A stretch of 49,328 bases of DNA from Dorea sp. CAG:317. GTDB taxonomy: Bacteria > Bacillota > Clostridia > Lachnospirales > Lachnospiraceae. Shown one piece after another: positions 7,228 to 15,939 of this stretch. Location: the NCBI GenBank assembly GCA_000433535.1, contig FR892680.1, forward strand, positions 119,185 to 168,512. The letters are read 5' to 3'. How positions within the stretch are numbered: position 1 is the stretch's first letter; each line of letters starts with the position of its first letter. The translations under genes and the position numbers were made by a program. The notes under the pieces were generated by a model. That model did not search any database and was not told where the DNA came from. It worked only from the letters and a program-made list of their open reading frames with translations.

Positions 7228-8601
7228 ATGAGTAATCACAGTAATTACAACGAACCGTCTCAATGGAACTCGCGTTTTGGTTATATCATGGTTGCTGCAG
7301 GAGCAGCGATCGGTCTGGGCAATATATGGAAATTCCCGTATCTTGCCTATCGAGGAGGCGGCGGAATCTTCCTGATTGTATATATCTTCATTATCGCACT
7401 CATGGCACACCCAATGGTCGAGATGGAAACTGCCATCGGTCGTCATGGAAAAAGTGATACCGTAACTGTTTTTGAAAAGATTAATAAGAAATGGGGTTTT
7501 GTCGGCTGGATCGCCAACCTCTGTACTTTGCTTGTCAACATGTATTATGTCGTTGTCGGCGGATGGATTCTTAAATATGCCGTACAATTTATGATCAGCG
7601 GCGACTTCGGTGATAATGTAACTGTCTATTATAATAATTTTATCAGCAAACCTGTAGAGCCTTTAATCTGGGCCGGTATTCTTCTTGCTTTTGTATCTAT
7701 CATGCTTCTATTCGGAATTACCAATTTTGTAGAAAAAATTACAAAAGTTATTATGCCTGCACTTTTTGTTCTTCTGATTGTCTGCGGCGTATATGCATGT
7801 GTCAGCATGGACGGTGCTGTCGAAGGACTGAAATACTATCTTCTTCCTAATCCCAAAGACTTCTCCATAAAAGTATTCGCCGATGCGGCAACTCAGGTTC
7901 TGTTCTCCGTTGGAATCGGCTGGGGCATCTACGCCACCTTAGGCGCAAATATCCCAGAGAAAAACAACTTAAAGAAAGACGCAATCCTTGTCAGTGTCTG
8001 TGATACCGCAGCAGCAATCGTTGCCGGATTTGTAGTGATTCCGGTTGCTTACGGCGCAGGTGTGGATCTTCAGGCAGGTCCAAGACTGTTATTTGAAGTT
8101 ATGGCTGGAATCTTCCGTTCTTTCCCTGGCGGCAGAGTGCTCGGTTCTTTCTTCTTCCTTGCAGTCATTTTCGCAGTAGTTTCCTCCCTGTTCACATTCC
8201 TTGAGATCATCATCAAAACTTTTGATGAAAAACTGGGACTGGGCAGAAAGAAAGGTGTCGTTGTCGTTTCCCTTATTACATTTGCCGGCAATATCCTTGT
8301 ATCTCTTGGTTTTGGTAAATTGTCAAACTTCAAACTTCCATGGCCAAGTTTCTCCGGTGTTTCCATGTATGGGCTCTTCGACTGGTTCGATTGTCTGAGC
8401 GGTTATGTACTGATGCCTCTTGGCTGTCTCCTCACATGCTTCTTCGTTGCAAAGGTATGGGGATTCAAAGATTATGAGAAAGAACTCTTTGCCAACGGAC
8501 GTGACGGAAAACTGCGTAAATTCGATAAAATTCTAATTCAATTTGTTGTCCCGGTCTTTATGATCATCATTCTATTAAATGTATTTGGAATCATTAAATA
8601 A
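7228..8601 (+). CDS. Neurotransmitter:sodium symporter (NSS/SNF) family transporter
   Basis: A 457-residue Na+-dependent amino-acid symporter. The N-terminus carries the NSS signature WNSRFGYIMVAAGAAIGLGNIWKFP, the unwound TM1 that binds Na+ and substrate, followed by about ten more membrane segments and a second conserved block, LFSVGIGWGIYATLG, in the TM6 region. ATG at 7228 is chosen because GGAGG lies seven bases upstream; the open frame extends to 6967 only because the leader has no stop in that frame. The length fits prokaryotic 11-12-TM members. A leader peptide ending in Trp and an attenuator precede the gene, which favours tryptophan or another aromatic amino acid as substrate (inference). 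A strong hairpin follows the stop. Confidence 0.93.
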   Translation: MSNHSNYNEPSQWNSRFGYIMVAAGAAIGLGNIWKFPYLAYRGGGGIFLIVYIFIIALMAHPMVEMETAIGRHGKSDTVTVFEKINKKWGFVGWIANLCTLLVNMYYVVVGGWILKYAVQFMISGDFGDNVTVYYNNFISKPVEPLIWAGILLAFVSIMLLFGITNFVEKITKVIMPALFVLLIVCGVYACVSMDGAVEGLKYYLLPNPKDFSIKVFADAATQVLFSVGIGWGIYATLGANIPEKNNLKKDAILVSVCDTAAAIVAGFVVIPVAYGAGVDLQAGPRLLFEVMAGIFRSFPGGRVLGSFFFLAVIFAVVSSLFTFLEIIIKTFDEKLGLGRKKGVVVVSLITFAGNILVSLGFGKLSNFKLPWPSFSGVSMYGLFDWFDCLSGYVLMPLGCLLTCFFVAKVWGFKDYEKELFANGRDGKLRKFDKILIQFVVPVFMIIILLNVFGIIK

Positions 8602-8637
8602 CTTTGTATACCATTGCTGGTTTTATCCCTTCCATGC

Positions 8638-8670
8638 AGAAACGAGCAGGTTTTCCTCCTGCTCGTTTCT
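8638..8670. terminator. Bidirectional hairpin between the symporter gene and lgt
   Basis: A perfect 13-bp stem (AGAAACGAGCAGG at 8638-8650 with its complement at 8658-8670) and a 7-nt loop lie between two convergent genes. The U-tracts are modest on both sides. It probably terminates both transcripts. Confidence 0.75.
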
Positions 8671-8688
8671 GTTATAATGATAGTTCTT

Positions 8689-9561
8689 TTATTCTTTCAC
8701 TGTATTTTCTTTTTTGCTTCTATATCGGAAATATACGATCAACGCAAGCGACATAACTACCAGCACCCCTGCCAACACTTGAGATACCGGAATCTGAGTG
8801 TGCGGAATCCACAGCTGATCTGTCCGAAGTCCCTCGATCCACACTCTTCCGAGACCATATCCGAAGAGATAGAGAAGAAAAACTTCTCCGTCAAACTTCT
8901 TATGCTTTCGGTAAAGTAAAAGAAGCACCAGCACCATTAGACACCAAAGTGATTCATACAAATACGTCGGATGCACTTGAATATAAGACACCCCGTTCAC
9001 CGTCTCCATATGTTCTCTCATAAGATCTGTCACATCCGAAGAACGAACCGCATCCAGTGGGAGCCGCATGGCAAGCAGGCTGTCAGTATATTCTCCAAAT
9101 GCTTCCCTGTTAAAAAAGTTGCCCCATCTTCCGATCATTTGCCCAGCAATCAGTCCCAGACATGCCGTATCGAAAATCACCGCCGCGGACAATTTCTTTA
9201 TTTTCGCAAAGATTACTACAGTAATGACTGCCGCGATCACACCGCCGTAAATGGCAAGTCCACCCTCACGGATATTAAAAATATTTTTCAAATTATCTTT
9301 ATACATATCCCACGAAAATGCCACATAGTAAAGTCTTGCTCCGATAATCGAGAAAATCACAGCATAAATAGACAGATCAAAGTAGTCTTCCTCTTTCTGC
9401 CCGGTGCGTTTTGCCTCCGCTGCCGCTATAAAAATACCTACCAGTATTCCAAGTCCTATAATCATGCCATAATAGGCAATGTCAAATCCAAAGACTGTAA
9501 TATGGTCTCCCACATTTTTCAAATGAATTCCTATATTCGGAAATTCAATCGTTCTGTGCAT
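8689..9561 (-). CDS. lgt: Prolipoprotein diacylglyceryl transferase
   Basis: A 290-residue integral membrane enzyme that transfers diacylglycerol from phosphatidylglycerol to the lipobox cysteine of prolipoproteins. About seven membrane segments are visible. Conserved blocks are GGLAIYGG near residue 100, the Lgt signature GRWGNFFNREAFG near 145, HPTYLYESLW near 200, and GLGRVWIEGLRTDQL near 238. The start ATG follows AGGAGGG. The upstream neighbour is ychF, read in the same direction, with a hairpin between them. The window encodes one clear lipoprotein that this enzyme would process (32287-32907). Confidence 0.97.
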   Translation of the reverse strand: MHRTIEFPNIGIHLKNVGDHITVFGFDIAYYGMIIGLGILVGIFIAAAEAKRTGQKEEDYFDLSIYAVIFSIIGARLYYVAFSWDMYKDNLKNIFNIREGGLAIYGGVIAAVITVVIFAKIKKLSAAVIFDTACLGLIAGQMIGRWGNFFNREAFGEYTDSLLAMRLPLDAVRSSDVTDLMREHMETVNGVSYIQVHPTYLYESLWCLMVLVLLLLYRKHKKFDGEVFLLYLFGYGLGRVWIEGLRTDQLWIPHTQIPVSQVLAGVLVVMSLALIVYFRYRSKKENTVKE

Positions 9562-9591
9562 CTTTGTTTCCCTCCTGATCAGTCAATAAAT

Positions 9592-9628
9592 AGAAGATGT
9601 ACCACTTCCTTTCCGCGATACATCTTCT
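9592..9628 (-). terminator. Hairpin after ychF
   Basis: AGAAGATGTA (9592-9601) pairs perfectly with TACATCTTCT (9619-9628). On the minus strand it is followed by AUUUAUUG, a weak U-tract. It lies just past the ychF stop. Confidence 0.6.
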
Positions 9629-9659
9629 TATGTACTTTCTTAATAGCCTTTCCCGGAAC

Positions 9660-10760
9660 TTATACATTAAAACGGAACAACATGATATCTCCGTCTTTTA
9701 CCACATATTCCTTACCCTCCAAGCGGACAAGTCCCTTCTCTTTTGCAGCCGCATGTGTTCCACATGCCATCAAATCATCATAAGAAACTACTTCCGCACG
9801 GATAAAGCCACGTTCAAAATCTGTATGGATCTTACCTGCTGCCTGCGGCGCTTTTGTTCCTTCTTTGATCGTCCATGCACGTACTTCCGGCTCACCGGCT
9901 GTCAGATAACTGATCAGTCCGAGAAGCTTGTAGCTTGCTTTGATCAATTTTTCAAGACCGGATTCAGAAAGCCCCAGATCTTCAAGGAACATCTTCTTTT
10001 CATCATCATCAAGCTCTGCAATCTCCTGCTCAATCTGCGCGCACACAACAAATACTTCACTTTCTTCTTTTGCAGCATACTCACGCACCTTCTGCACGCC
10101 TTCGTTGTCAGCTCCATCATTTGCAAGATCATCCTCTGCCACATTTGCCGCATAGATCACCGGCTTATAAGTAAGAAGGTTGTAGCTCTCCAGCCACTCT
10201 TCTTCCTCTTCATCCTCTGCTCCGTCAAAGGTTTTAGCCAAACGGTTATCCTCCAGATGCGCTTTGATCTTCTCAAGAAGCTTTAACTCCTTCGCTGCTG
10301 CTTTATCATTTCTTGCAACCTTGGTCGTCTTGGCAATTCTTCGCTCCAGAATCTCAAGGTCAGAGAAAATAAGCTCCAGATTGATCGTCTCAATATCACG
10401 AAGCGGATTAATACTTCCGTCTACGTGAACAATATTGCTGTCCTCAAAACATCTGACAACATGAACGATCGCATCTACTTCTCTGATATTTGCCAAGAAC
10501 TGGTTTCCAAGACCTTCGCCCTTGGATGCACCTTTTACCAGACCTGCAATATCTACAAATTCAATTGCTGCCGGGATGATCTTCTTCGTATGGTACATTT
10601 CACCTAATACATTCAGTCTCTCATCCGGCACTGTTACAACACCTACATTTGGATCAATAGTACAGAACGGATAGTTTGCCGACTCTGCGCCTGCCTTAGT
10701 AAGTGAATTAAACAATGTACTTTTCCCAACATTTGGAAGTCCAACAATACCTAATTTCAT
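9660..10760 (-). CDS. ychF: Redox-regulated OBG-family ATPase/GTPase YchF
   Basis: A 366-residue protein, the standard YchF length. Residues 7-15 are the P-loop GLPNVGKST. The switch region contains FVDIAGLVKGASKGEGLGNQ, typical of Obg-like enzymes. A coiled helical insertion occupies about residues 125-210, and the C-terminal TGS-like domain contains the conserved AWTIKEGTKAPQAAGKIH, GFIRAEV and LEGKEYVVKDGDIMLFRFNV blocks. In place of a guanine-specifying NKxD motif it has NVAED, in keeping with the ATP preference known for YchF. It associates with ribosomes and is linked to stress responses. Confidence 0.97.
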   Translation of the reverse strand: MKLGIVGLPNVGKSTLFNSLTKAGAESANYPFCTIDPNVGVVTVPDERLNVLGEMYHTKKIIPAAIEFVDIAGLVKGASKGEGLGNQFLANIREVDAIVHVVRCFEDSNIVHVDGSINPLRDIETINLELIFSDLEILERRIAKTTKVARNDKAAAKELKLLEKIKAHLEDNRLAKTFDGAEDEEEEEWLESYNLLTYKPVIYAANVAEDDLANDGADNEGVQKVREYAAKEESEVFVVCAQIEQEIAELDDDEKKMFLEDLGLSESGLEKLIKASYKLLGLISYLTAGEPEVRAWTIKEGTKAPQAAGKIHTDFERGFIRAEVVSYDDLMACGTHAAAKEKGLVRLEGKEYVVKDGDIMLFRFNV

Positions 10761-10996
10761 TTTTTATCTTTACCTGTTCAGAAAATCTTAATTTTAAAGA
10801 CTCTCTGCCTTTCATATTATTTTACTACACAATTACTACACCAATTCTAAACGATTTTAAGTATTTTTTCAACATTTGATTCCCAAAGTTTTTCCTACAT
10901 GATTCCCAAAGTTTTTCCTTATAGAAACACAAACACTTTCGACCAACGCTTCCTAGTTCTGAACAAAGAGAAAGCTGTTCCAGCATTTCACTGTCC
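10761..10996. repeat. Intergenic region with a 23-bp tandem duplication
   Basis: This 236-bp stretch upstream of ychF has no gene. It contains two copies of GATTCCCAAAGTTTTTCCT at 10878-10896 and 10901-10919, period 23 bp. I see no convincing terminator for the ABC permease gene that ends at 10997, and no consensus promoter for ychF. Confidence 0.6.
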
Positions 10997-12208
10997 CTAT
11001 TTTACCTCTGCTTTCGAGTAACTCCTATATAAAATAGGCTGCAAAATAAGACAGATTACTGTATACAACGGAATAATAAACGCCGCTACCGTTGTCACCT
11101 TACCTCCTAAATTAACAAGTCCGGACTCTTTCATATCAACATACACTTCTAATAATTGATCCGGAAAGAACAAACATAATTGTGGAAGCGTAATAATTCT
11201 GCTTAGGAACGGAAATGCACATAATATGATAAATGGTACAATAATCGCTGTTGTTGTAGAACGTGTCGCTGACGATACTAACATTGCCAGTAAAGAAGCA
11301 AATAATGTACCAACATATCCACCTAACACAATAAACAAATACGCCTGCAAAAAGGTTACATTGTATACGCTTCTCCATAAATCTAACTGAATCGGACAAT
11401 TTGCTCCATCTGCTCCCAACACGAAAAGGACAATGGCTGTATAGAGAACCACAAAAACGATGTAAAATACAGAAACAATCATCATTCCTGCACCCATTTT
11501 TGATAACACGCCTTTATTTCTCCCCAATTTGGATGAAAAGAAAATAGAATCTGCCTTTGTCTGAACTTCATCCGAAAATATACCGGACACAAAAAATCCG
11601 ATTATCAGAGCTAAGATCAAAATAAATGTTGAGATATTTTGTAAAAGAGCTGCCCATCCATCCGCGTATTCATAATAAAAAGGTGTCTTTAATTTTTCAT
11701 ATTGCTGAATCAGGAATTTTTGTTCTTCTTCCGTATATGTTTCTTCTCCTGAATTCATCCAGTTTTTCAAAGTTGAAAGTCTTCTTTCATAAACAGTTCC
11801 CACTTCATCAGCTGATACGCTGTTGGCAGCATAGGGATTATAATCCCTAAATTCGCTAAAGGCTGAATTAATAATATCTATAATTCCTGCGATCCCCTGA
11901 TATTTTGCATAAGCCTTATCCTGCTCCGCGATATCTTCAGACATCGCTTCTTTTGAATTATTGATAGTTGTATTTTCCTCAAGAGCCTTGCGCAGTGTAT
12001 CTTCAGTCAAATATCCTGCCCATTTATTTTTTGCTTCTCTTAGGTTTCGTGATGCTTTAATCCCAACAGAATGATTTCCGTTTTCATCAACGTATTCCAC
12101 TCTGTTTATCGTCAAAACACTGGTTACCACCAATACAACAAATAATAACATCACCGCAATTTTGTTTTTTGGTTTAGAAAACACTTTTTTCACTTCAAAT
12201 TTCAACAT
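10997..12208 (-). CDS. ABC-2 type exporter permease
   Basis: A 403-residue membrane protein. The first membrane segment is at about residues 14-36. A large extracytoplasmic domain follows (about 37-185, acidic, rich in E/K/N). Five or six further membrane segments lie in the C-terminal half. This is the layout of ABC-2 permeases of the bacitracin/lantibiotic-export kind. I place the start at ATG 12208 (MLKFEVKKVF), which overlaps the end of the ATPase frame by 14 bp, a normal coupled arrangement; the longer frame to 12280 would run deep into the ATPase gene. Its ATPase partner is truncated (12195-12626), so this transporter is probably non-functional unless another ATPase serves it. Confidence 0.8.
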   Translation of the reverse strand: MLKFEVKKVFSKPKNKIAVMLLFVVLVVTSVLTINRVEYVDENGNHSVGIKASRNLREAKNKWAGYLTEDTLRKALEENTTINNSKEAMSEDIAEQDKAYAKYQGIAGIIDIINSAFSEFRDYNPYAANSVSADEVGTVYERRLSTLKNWMNSGEETYTEEEQKFLIQQYEKLKTPFYYEYADGWAALLQNISTFILILALIIGFFVSGIFSDEVQTKADSIFFSSKLGRNKGVLSKMGAGMMIVSVFYIVFVVLYTAIVLFVLGADGANCPIQLDLWRSVYNVTFLQAYLFIVLGGYVGTLFASLLAMLVSSATRSTTTAIIVPFIILCAFPFLSRIITLPQLCLFFPDQLLEVYVDMKESGLVNLGGKVTTVAAFIIPLYTVICLILQPILYRSYSKAEVK

Positions 12209-12626
12209 CTTCAACACCTGCCTTCTCTCCAAAATAATATAAAAATACATCTTCCAGTGAAGGTTCAGCACATTTTGCATTTACGAAAGGTTTTTCAAGA
12301 GAAATAATTCTTAACATAACGCCGTTTGCTTCTGATTTCATGTTAGAGATCTTATACTTATTTACAAAATCAGACACCTTATTTTTTTCAACATAACATT
12401 CCCATACTTTTTCTGGCATAGAATTGATCACTTCCTCAGAAGTTCCTTGGTGCATAATCTTTCCATCCTTCATCAGCCAAATTTCATTGGCTATATATTC
12501 AATATCAGAAACGATATGGGTGGATAATAACACCAATCTGTCTTCTGCCAGTTCACTAATTAGATTTCGAAATCGAATCCGTTCATTGGGATCAAGTCCG
12601 GCAGTCGGCTCATCAATAAAATTGGG
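12195..12626 (-). pseudogene. Truncated ABC transporter ATPase (C-terminal half only)
   Basis: The frame encodes the Walker B/D-loop (IDEPTAGLDPNERIRFRNLI), the switch histidine (LLSTHIV) and the C-terminal tail of an ABC-2 ATPase. The Walker A, Q-loop and signature motifs are missing. Homology stops abruptly at about 12620-12627: instead of the usual five hydrophobic residues before DEP there are only three, preceded by unrelated sequence that gives the nonsense N-terminus MCLPLKPVLSRDRRGL. The 5' half of the gene is nowhere else in the window. This marks a recombination or insertion breakpoint at the edge of the accessory region. The 75 bp between the break and the next gene have no recognisable content. 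Confidence 0.85.
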
Positions 12627-12700
12627 TAGCCCTCTCCTATCCCTTGAAAGCACTGGCTTTAACGGTAGGCACATCTGTGTATTGTGTATATTTTCTAGTA

Positions 12701-13903
12701 TTAGAGTTCTACTTTCTCTTCTTCCAATGCAGCCTGTAACTGTTTTTCATATGTCACTTGACCACACTTTTTCATTCCAACGATAATTCTTAAACATGTA
12801 TTTTTCTGTTTCAATTTTCGTATAATATACATTTCATCAAACGCACTATCGACTATATACTTATAAGTATCTTCCAGCTTTTCAACTGCTAAGTTGCTAT
12901 TTCCCATTTCATAAAAACATAACAAAGTTCTTAATGTTTCCATTGAAATACTCGATAAATACTTTCGCAAAATCTCTGCATTCTGTTGTACTTCTTCTAA
13001 TTTATACCCCTCTGTAACAATATTTTCTTTTGATTTATTTTTTTTACAATAATATTTAACTAATGAAGCATACTCTTTCAACTCATCTTCTGTAATTGTT
13101 CCAAACATTCTTTCGCAACCAATATTGCTTGAAAACAATCTATGTTTCTTGATTAAATTTAAGGCATCTGTTAATTCTTTACTTCCAAGTTGATATTCCT
13201 GCTTAATTTGATCTTTGACCTCTTTAAATTTTTCTGTGCTCCACTCTTCGTAAACCGGAAGTTTTTTTGATATTTCCCCTATATCAGTTCTTGATAAACT
13301 TTTTGTAAATGTCCCTAACGAATATTCATCAACACAGCTTCCTAAAAAATAAATCAAGTCATCAAATTTTTCCATTACTGCTTTAAATTCAGTTTCTAAT
13401 AATTCGATACTTATATGAGAAATTTGATTTTTTATCATATGCGGTTGATCATCTTTATTTAATTCATATTTAAAAGCATCTCCCTCTTCATCAAAATAAT
13501 AAAACTGAATCATATCTTCTATGTTTTCAAAATATGCAGGAACCCTTCTATCTATATTTTTATTCTCGCATGCCATTTTATATAGTTCTTCAATATTATG
13601 TGTGTGAAGTTTCTTTTTTCTTTCTGCTATAAATTCAACTGAGTGACTTATCTTCTTTTTTCTCTCCAGTTCCCATAACATCTTAATAACAATTTTTAGA
13701 GATAATTCAATACTATGTCTTGCATTATAAACAATCGGATACACTAACAGATCTTCAACTTCCTGACTCACTTTTAATGACTTTATCAGGATCTCAACTG
13801 TACGTTTAAATCCATTTCTTATATCATCATCTGTGGTTCCTCCATTGTCACCAACGCATGCAATAATTCCATCCTCTTCATGAAATTCAAACGGATTATC
13901 CAT
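12701..13903 (-). CDS. Unknown 400-residue protein, AT-rich accessory gene
   Basis: I do not recognise this protein with certainty. It is soluble, rich in charged residues, and mostly helical by eye. Residues 50-75 read YPIVYNARHSIELSLKIVIK, where the RH-x3-E-x2-K arrangement resembles helical proteins of HEPN type found in accessory regions. A second helical region follows, and the C-terminal third (about 245-400) is Lys/Glu-rich. The start ATG at 13903 reads MDNPFEFHEEDGIIACVGDN. The gene is wedged between the truncated ATPase and the Tn554-like recombinases in the same orientation, so it is probably cargo of that element. Its base composition is more AT-rich than that of lgt and ychF. Confidence 0.75.
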   Translation of the reverse strand: MDNPFEFHEEDGIIACVGDNGGTTDDDIRNGFKRTVEILIKSLKVSQEVEDLLVYPIVYNARHSIELSLKIVIKMLWELERKKKISHSVEFIAERKKKLHTHNIEELYKMACENKNIDRRVPAYFENIEDMIQFYYFDEEGDAFKYELNKDDQPHMIKNQISHISIELLETEFKAVMEKFDDLIYFLGSCVDEYSLGTFTKSLSRTDIGEISKKLPVYEEWSTEKFKEVKDQIKQEYQLGSKELTDALNLIKKHRLFSSNIGCERMFGTITEDELKEYASLVKYYCKKNKSKENIVTEGYKLEEVQQNAEILRKYLSSISMETLRTLLCFYEMGNSNLAVEKLEDTYKYIVDSAFDEMYIIRKLKQKNTCLRIIVGMKKCGQVTYEKQLQAALEEEKVEL

Positions 13904-14015
13904 CGTCTTTCTGCTCCCTTCTTATAAAGATAGTTTCATTTAGCTAACCGTTCATAAGTATAGCATACGTCAAACTTTATTGCATCTTCTACATGTATGT
14001 TTTCTATTCCAATCA

Positions 14016-14045
14016 CAACAACCGGGAGATTTTCCCCGGCTGTTG
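14016..14045 (-). terminator. Hairpin after the tnpC-like gene
   Basis: CAACAACCGGG (14016-14026) pairs with CCCGGCTGTTG (14035-14045) with one G-T pair. It lies 21 bp past the tnpC stop. The following sequence is not a strong U-tract, so it could instead mark an end of the element. Confidence 0.5.
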
Positions 14046-14066
14046 CAGATTATTTTCTAATTATAA

Positions 14067-14450
14067 TTACAGATTTTTTAGTAGATTCAAATCTTTTTTA
14101 TTCAACGCTTTTTGCAATCTAATGTTCTCTTTTTCCAATTTTTCTTTTTCTCGTTTTAATTCCCGGACCTGTTGCTCCAGTAGTTCGATTCGGTTTTTCA
14201 TCACAATGTCCCCGATGTATCTTTTGGGATCAATCATTCCGGCCTGCTGTTCTAATACCCGGTCCATTTCTTTTCTGACGGTTTCGTTCTTGTAAAAGAA
14301 TCCTCTGGATAACCCTGTCCGCTTTACTAACTTTGGTACAGTTACCTTTTCTCTGTCCGTGAGCATTTGTCGGATTTCTGTCACTGCGCGGTTTACTTTT
14401 TCCTCACTTGTTTTCCGGTTACAAGCTATCATCATATCGTATTTGTTCAT
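14067..14450 (-). CDS. tnpC: TnpC-like transposition accessory protein (Tn554 family)
   Basis: A 127-residue protein, almost the length of Tn554 TnpC (125). The N-terminal half looks DNA-binding (EEKVNRAVTEIRQML, then VTVPKLVKRTGLSRGFFYKN, a helix-turn-helix). The C-terminal half is a coiled coil (ELLEQQVRELKREKEKLEKE). I chose ATG 14450 (MNKYDMMIACNRKTSEEK), which overlaps the end of the upstream recombinase by 32 bp; the frame extends further upstream only within that gene. In Tn554, TnpC is not essential but influences transposition frequency and orientation. Confidence 0.8.
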   Translation of the reverse strand: MNKYDMMIACNRKTSEEKVNRAVTEIRQMLTDREKVTVPKLVKRTGLSRGFFYKNETVRKEMDRVLEQQAGMIDPKRYIGDIVMKNRIELLEQQVRELKREKEKLEKENIRLQKALNKKDLNLLKNL

Positions 14451-15939
14451 ACTCTTCCTCCCATCCGTCCAGACATTCCAGAACCATCTGCGATAACCTG
14501 TTTCTTGCTTTTCTTGTGTCATTTGCCAGTATCTGGTTACTCATTTTTCTATAATATTTTACGTTCTTCAGACTTTTGTGTCCAAGTAACCTTGCAATCG
14601 TCCAGTCATCCAGATGCATTTCTACAAGCTTTACTCCGTAGACATGCCGGTACATGTGCGTGCCGAATGTAAAATAATTTCCATTATCATCCCTTAGATT
14701 TTCCCGATGAATTGCTGCTGTAATTCTTCCCTGGATCAGTGAGTAGGTCATCGGTTTTGTATGGTCATTTTCATTTGTAAAAATGTATTTACATTTTCCA
14801 TATCTTTCTTCCGTATAATGGATGGCTTCTCTGATCAAAGCAGCCAGTTCCTGACTGATTGGTTTTTCATAAAAATGTGTTTTCATCTGGTAAATTCTTA
14901 TCAGTACTTCACCGTTTTGTTCCATCAGACAGTCCGTTTGCAATGTCAGCGTATCTGATATTCTTGTTCCCAGCATCTGATGGATCGTCATGACTCTGGC
15001 GGTCTGTATATCTACTTTTACCAGGAACTCATTAAACCTCTTTAATTCTGCATCTGAGTAGACCTTAAATTCTGCTTTGATATTTGGCGGAATATCCCTG
15101 TTCAATATCAGATCTTTTGCCTGTGGATATTGGTAGATATCTGCTACCATATTGAGGATTGATCGAAGCCTTGTTATCTCTGATCGATACCTTTTTGTTC
15201 CTGTATCCTCTGTTTTCATATATACCAGATATTCTTCGATAATCGTTCTGTCAAAATCCGCGCAGGATTTTACATTTTTCTTATGCTCATTCAGATATCT
15301 GGAAAATCTTCGGATGGCTGTCAGTTCCTTTTTTACAGTCTCCAGGCTTTCTATTCTCAGTTGAAAATATACTGCTTTTTTAATTTTTTCCTTCAACTCT
15401 GGCTGACTGATTCCTGTAAAAGATATCGTTTTCCTTGGACGTATCAAATCCTGCTTCACCTGTATGTCAAGTTTTTCAATTTTCCAGACATCTTTTGTTA
15501 TTTCGTTTACATCCACATCTCTTAAGTCGGTTAAATAATCAATCAGGCATTCTATATACCCCAGTGTTCTGGCACGTTGCGTTCCTCTTACGCCACACTT
15601 ATTTTTAAATGGTGCTGTCAGGGGCAATCCTTGCTGCAGGAGCCAGATTTTCATCTGCTGCATCCATTTTTCTTTATCCCAGTCCAGAAAACTCTCCGGC
15701 CGGTTGTTTTTTTCTTTCAACATCCTGCATAAATGATGGTAAAACCTTCGTTCTGTATAAAATTTTTCTGCTACGAGGTTTTTACCTCTGTATTGCAGGA
15801 ACTCCCACATTTCTTCCTGCATCTGCTTTGTCGGAAGAAGTTCCAAATCATAATTAGGGTTTGTTCCCATACGTTCTTTGCTGAGATCACTTGCTTTCTG
15901 ATAAGAATCCAGTTCCTTGATATAAAATCTATTTTCCAC
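14419..15939 (-). CDS. Tyrosine recombinase, third of the trio
   Basis: A 506-residue phage-integrase-family recombinase. An N-terminal SAM-like core-binding region occupies about residues 170-290. The catalytic domain has the full set: Arg in LGTRISDTL (about 325), Lys in YQMKTHFYEKP, HMYRH (about 440), LGHKS, and the nucleophile Tyr in VKYYRKM (about 478). The start at 15939 overlaps the stop of the preceding recombinase by 11 bp, indicating translational coupling. Standard Tn554 has no equivalent gene between tnpB and tnpC, so this is the unusual member of the set. Confidence 0.88.
   Translation of the reverse strand: MENRFYIKELDSYQKASDLSKERMGTNPNYDLELLPTKQMQEEMWEFLQYRGKNLVAEKFYTERRFYHHLCRMLKEKNNRPESFLDWDKEKWMQQMKIWLLQQGLPLTAPFKNKCGVRGTQRARTLGYIECLIDYLTDLRDVDVNEITKDVWKIEKLDIQVKQDLIRPRKTISFTGISQPELKEKIKKAVYFQLRIESLETVKKELTAIRRFSRYLNEHKKNVKSCADFDRTIIEEYLVYMKTEDTGTKRYRSEITRLRSILNMVADIYQYPQAKDLILNRDIPPNIKAEFKVYSDAELKRFNEFLVKVDIQTARVMTIHQMLGTRISDTLTLQTDCLMEQNGEVLIRIYQMKTHFYEKPISQELAALIREAIHYTEERYGKCKYIFTNENDHTKPMTYSLIQGRITAAIHRENLRDDNGNYFTFGTHMYRHVYGVKLVEMHLDDWTIARLLGHKSLKNVKYYRKMSNQILANDTRKARNRLSQMVLECLDGWEEEYEQIRYDDSL

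Noticed and set aside
8971..9783. Plus-strand frame opposite lgt and its upstream region
   Set aside because: Antisense shadow of lgt, which has complete family motifs on the other strand.
14016..14045. Terminal inverted repeat of the Tn554-like element
   Set aside because: It is a self-contained hairpin with no matching partner at the other end of the operon. Tn554 elements do not have terminal inverted repeats.
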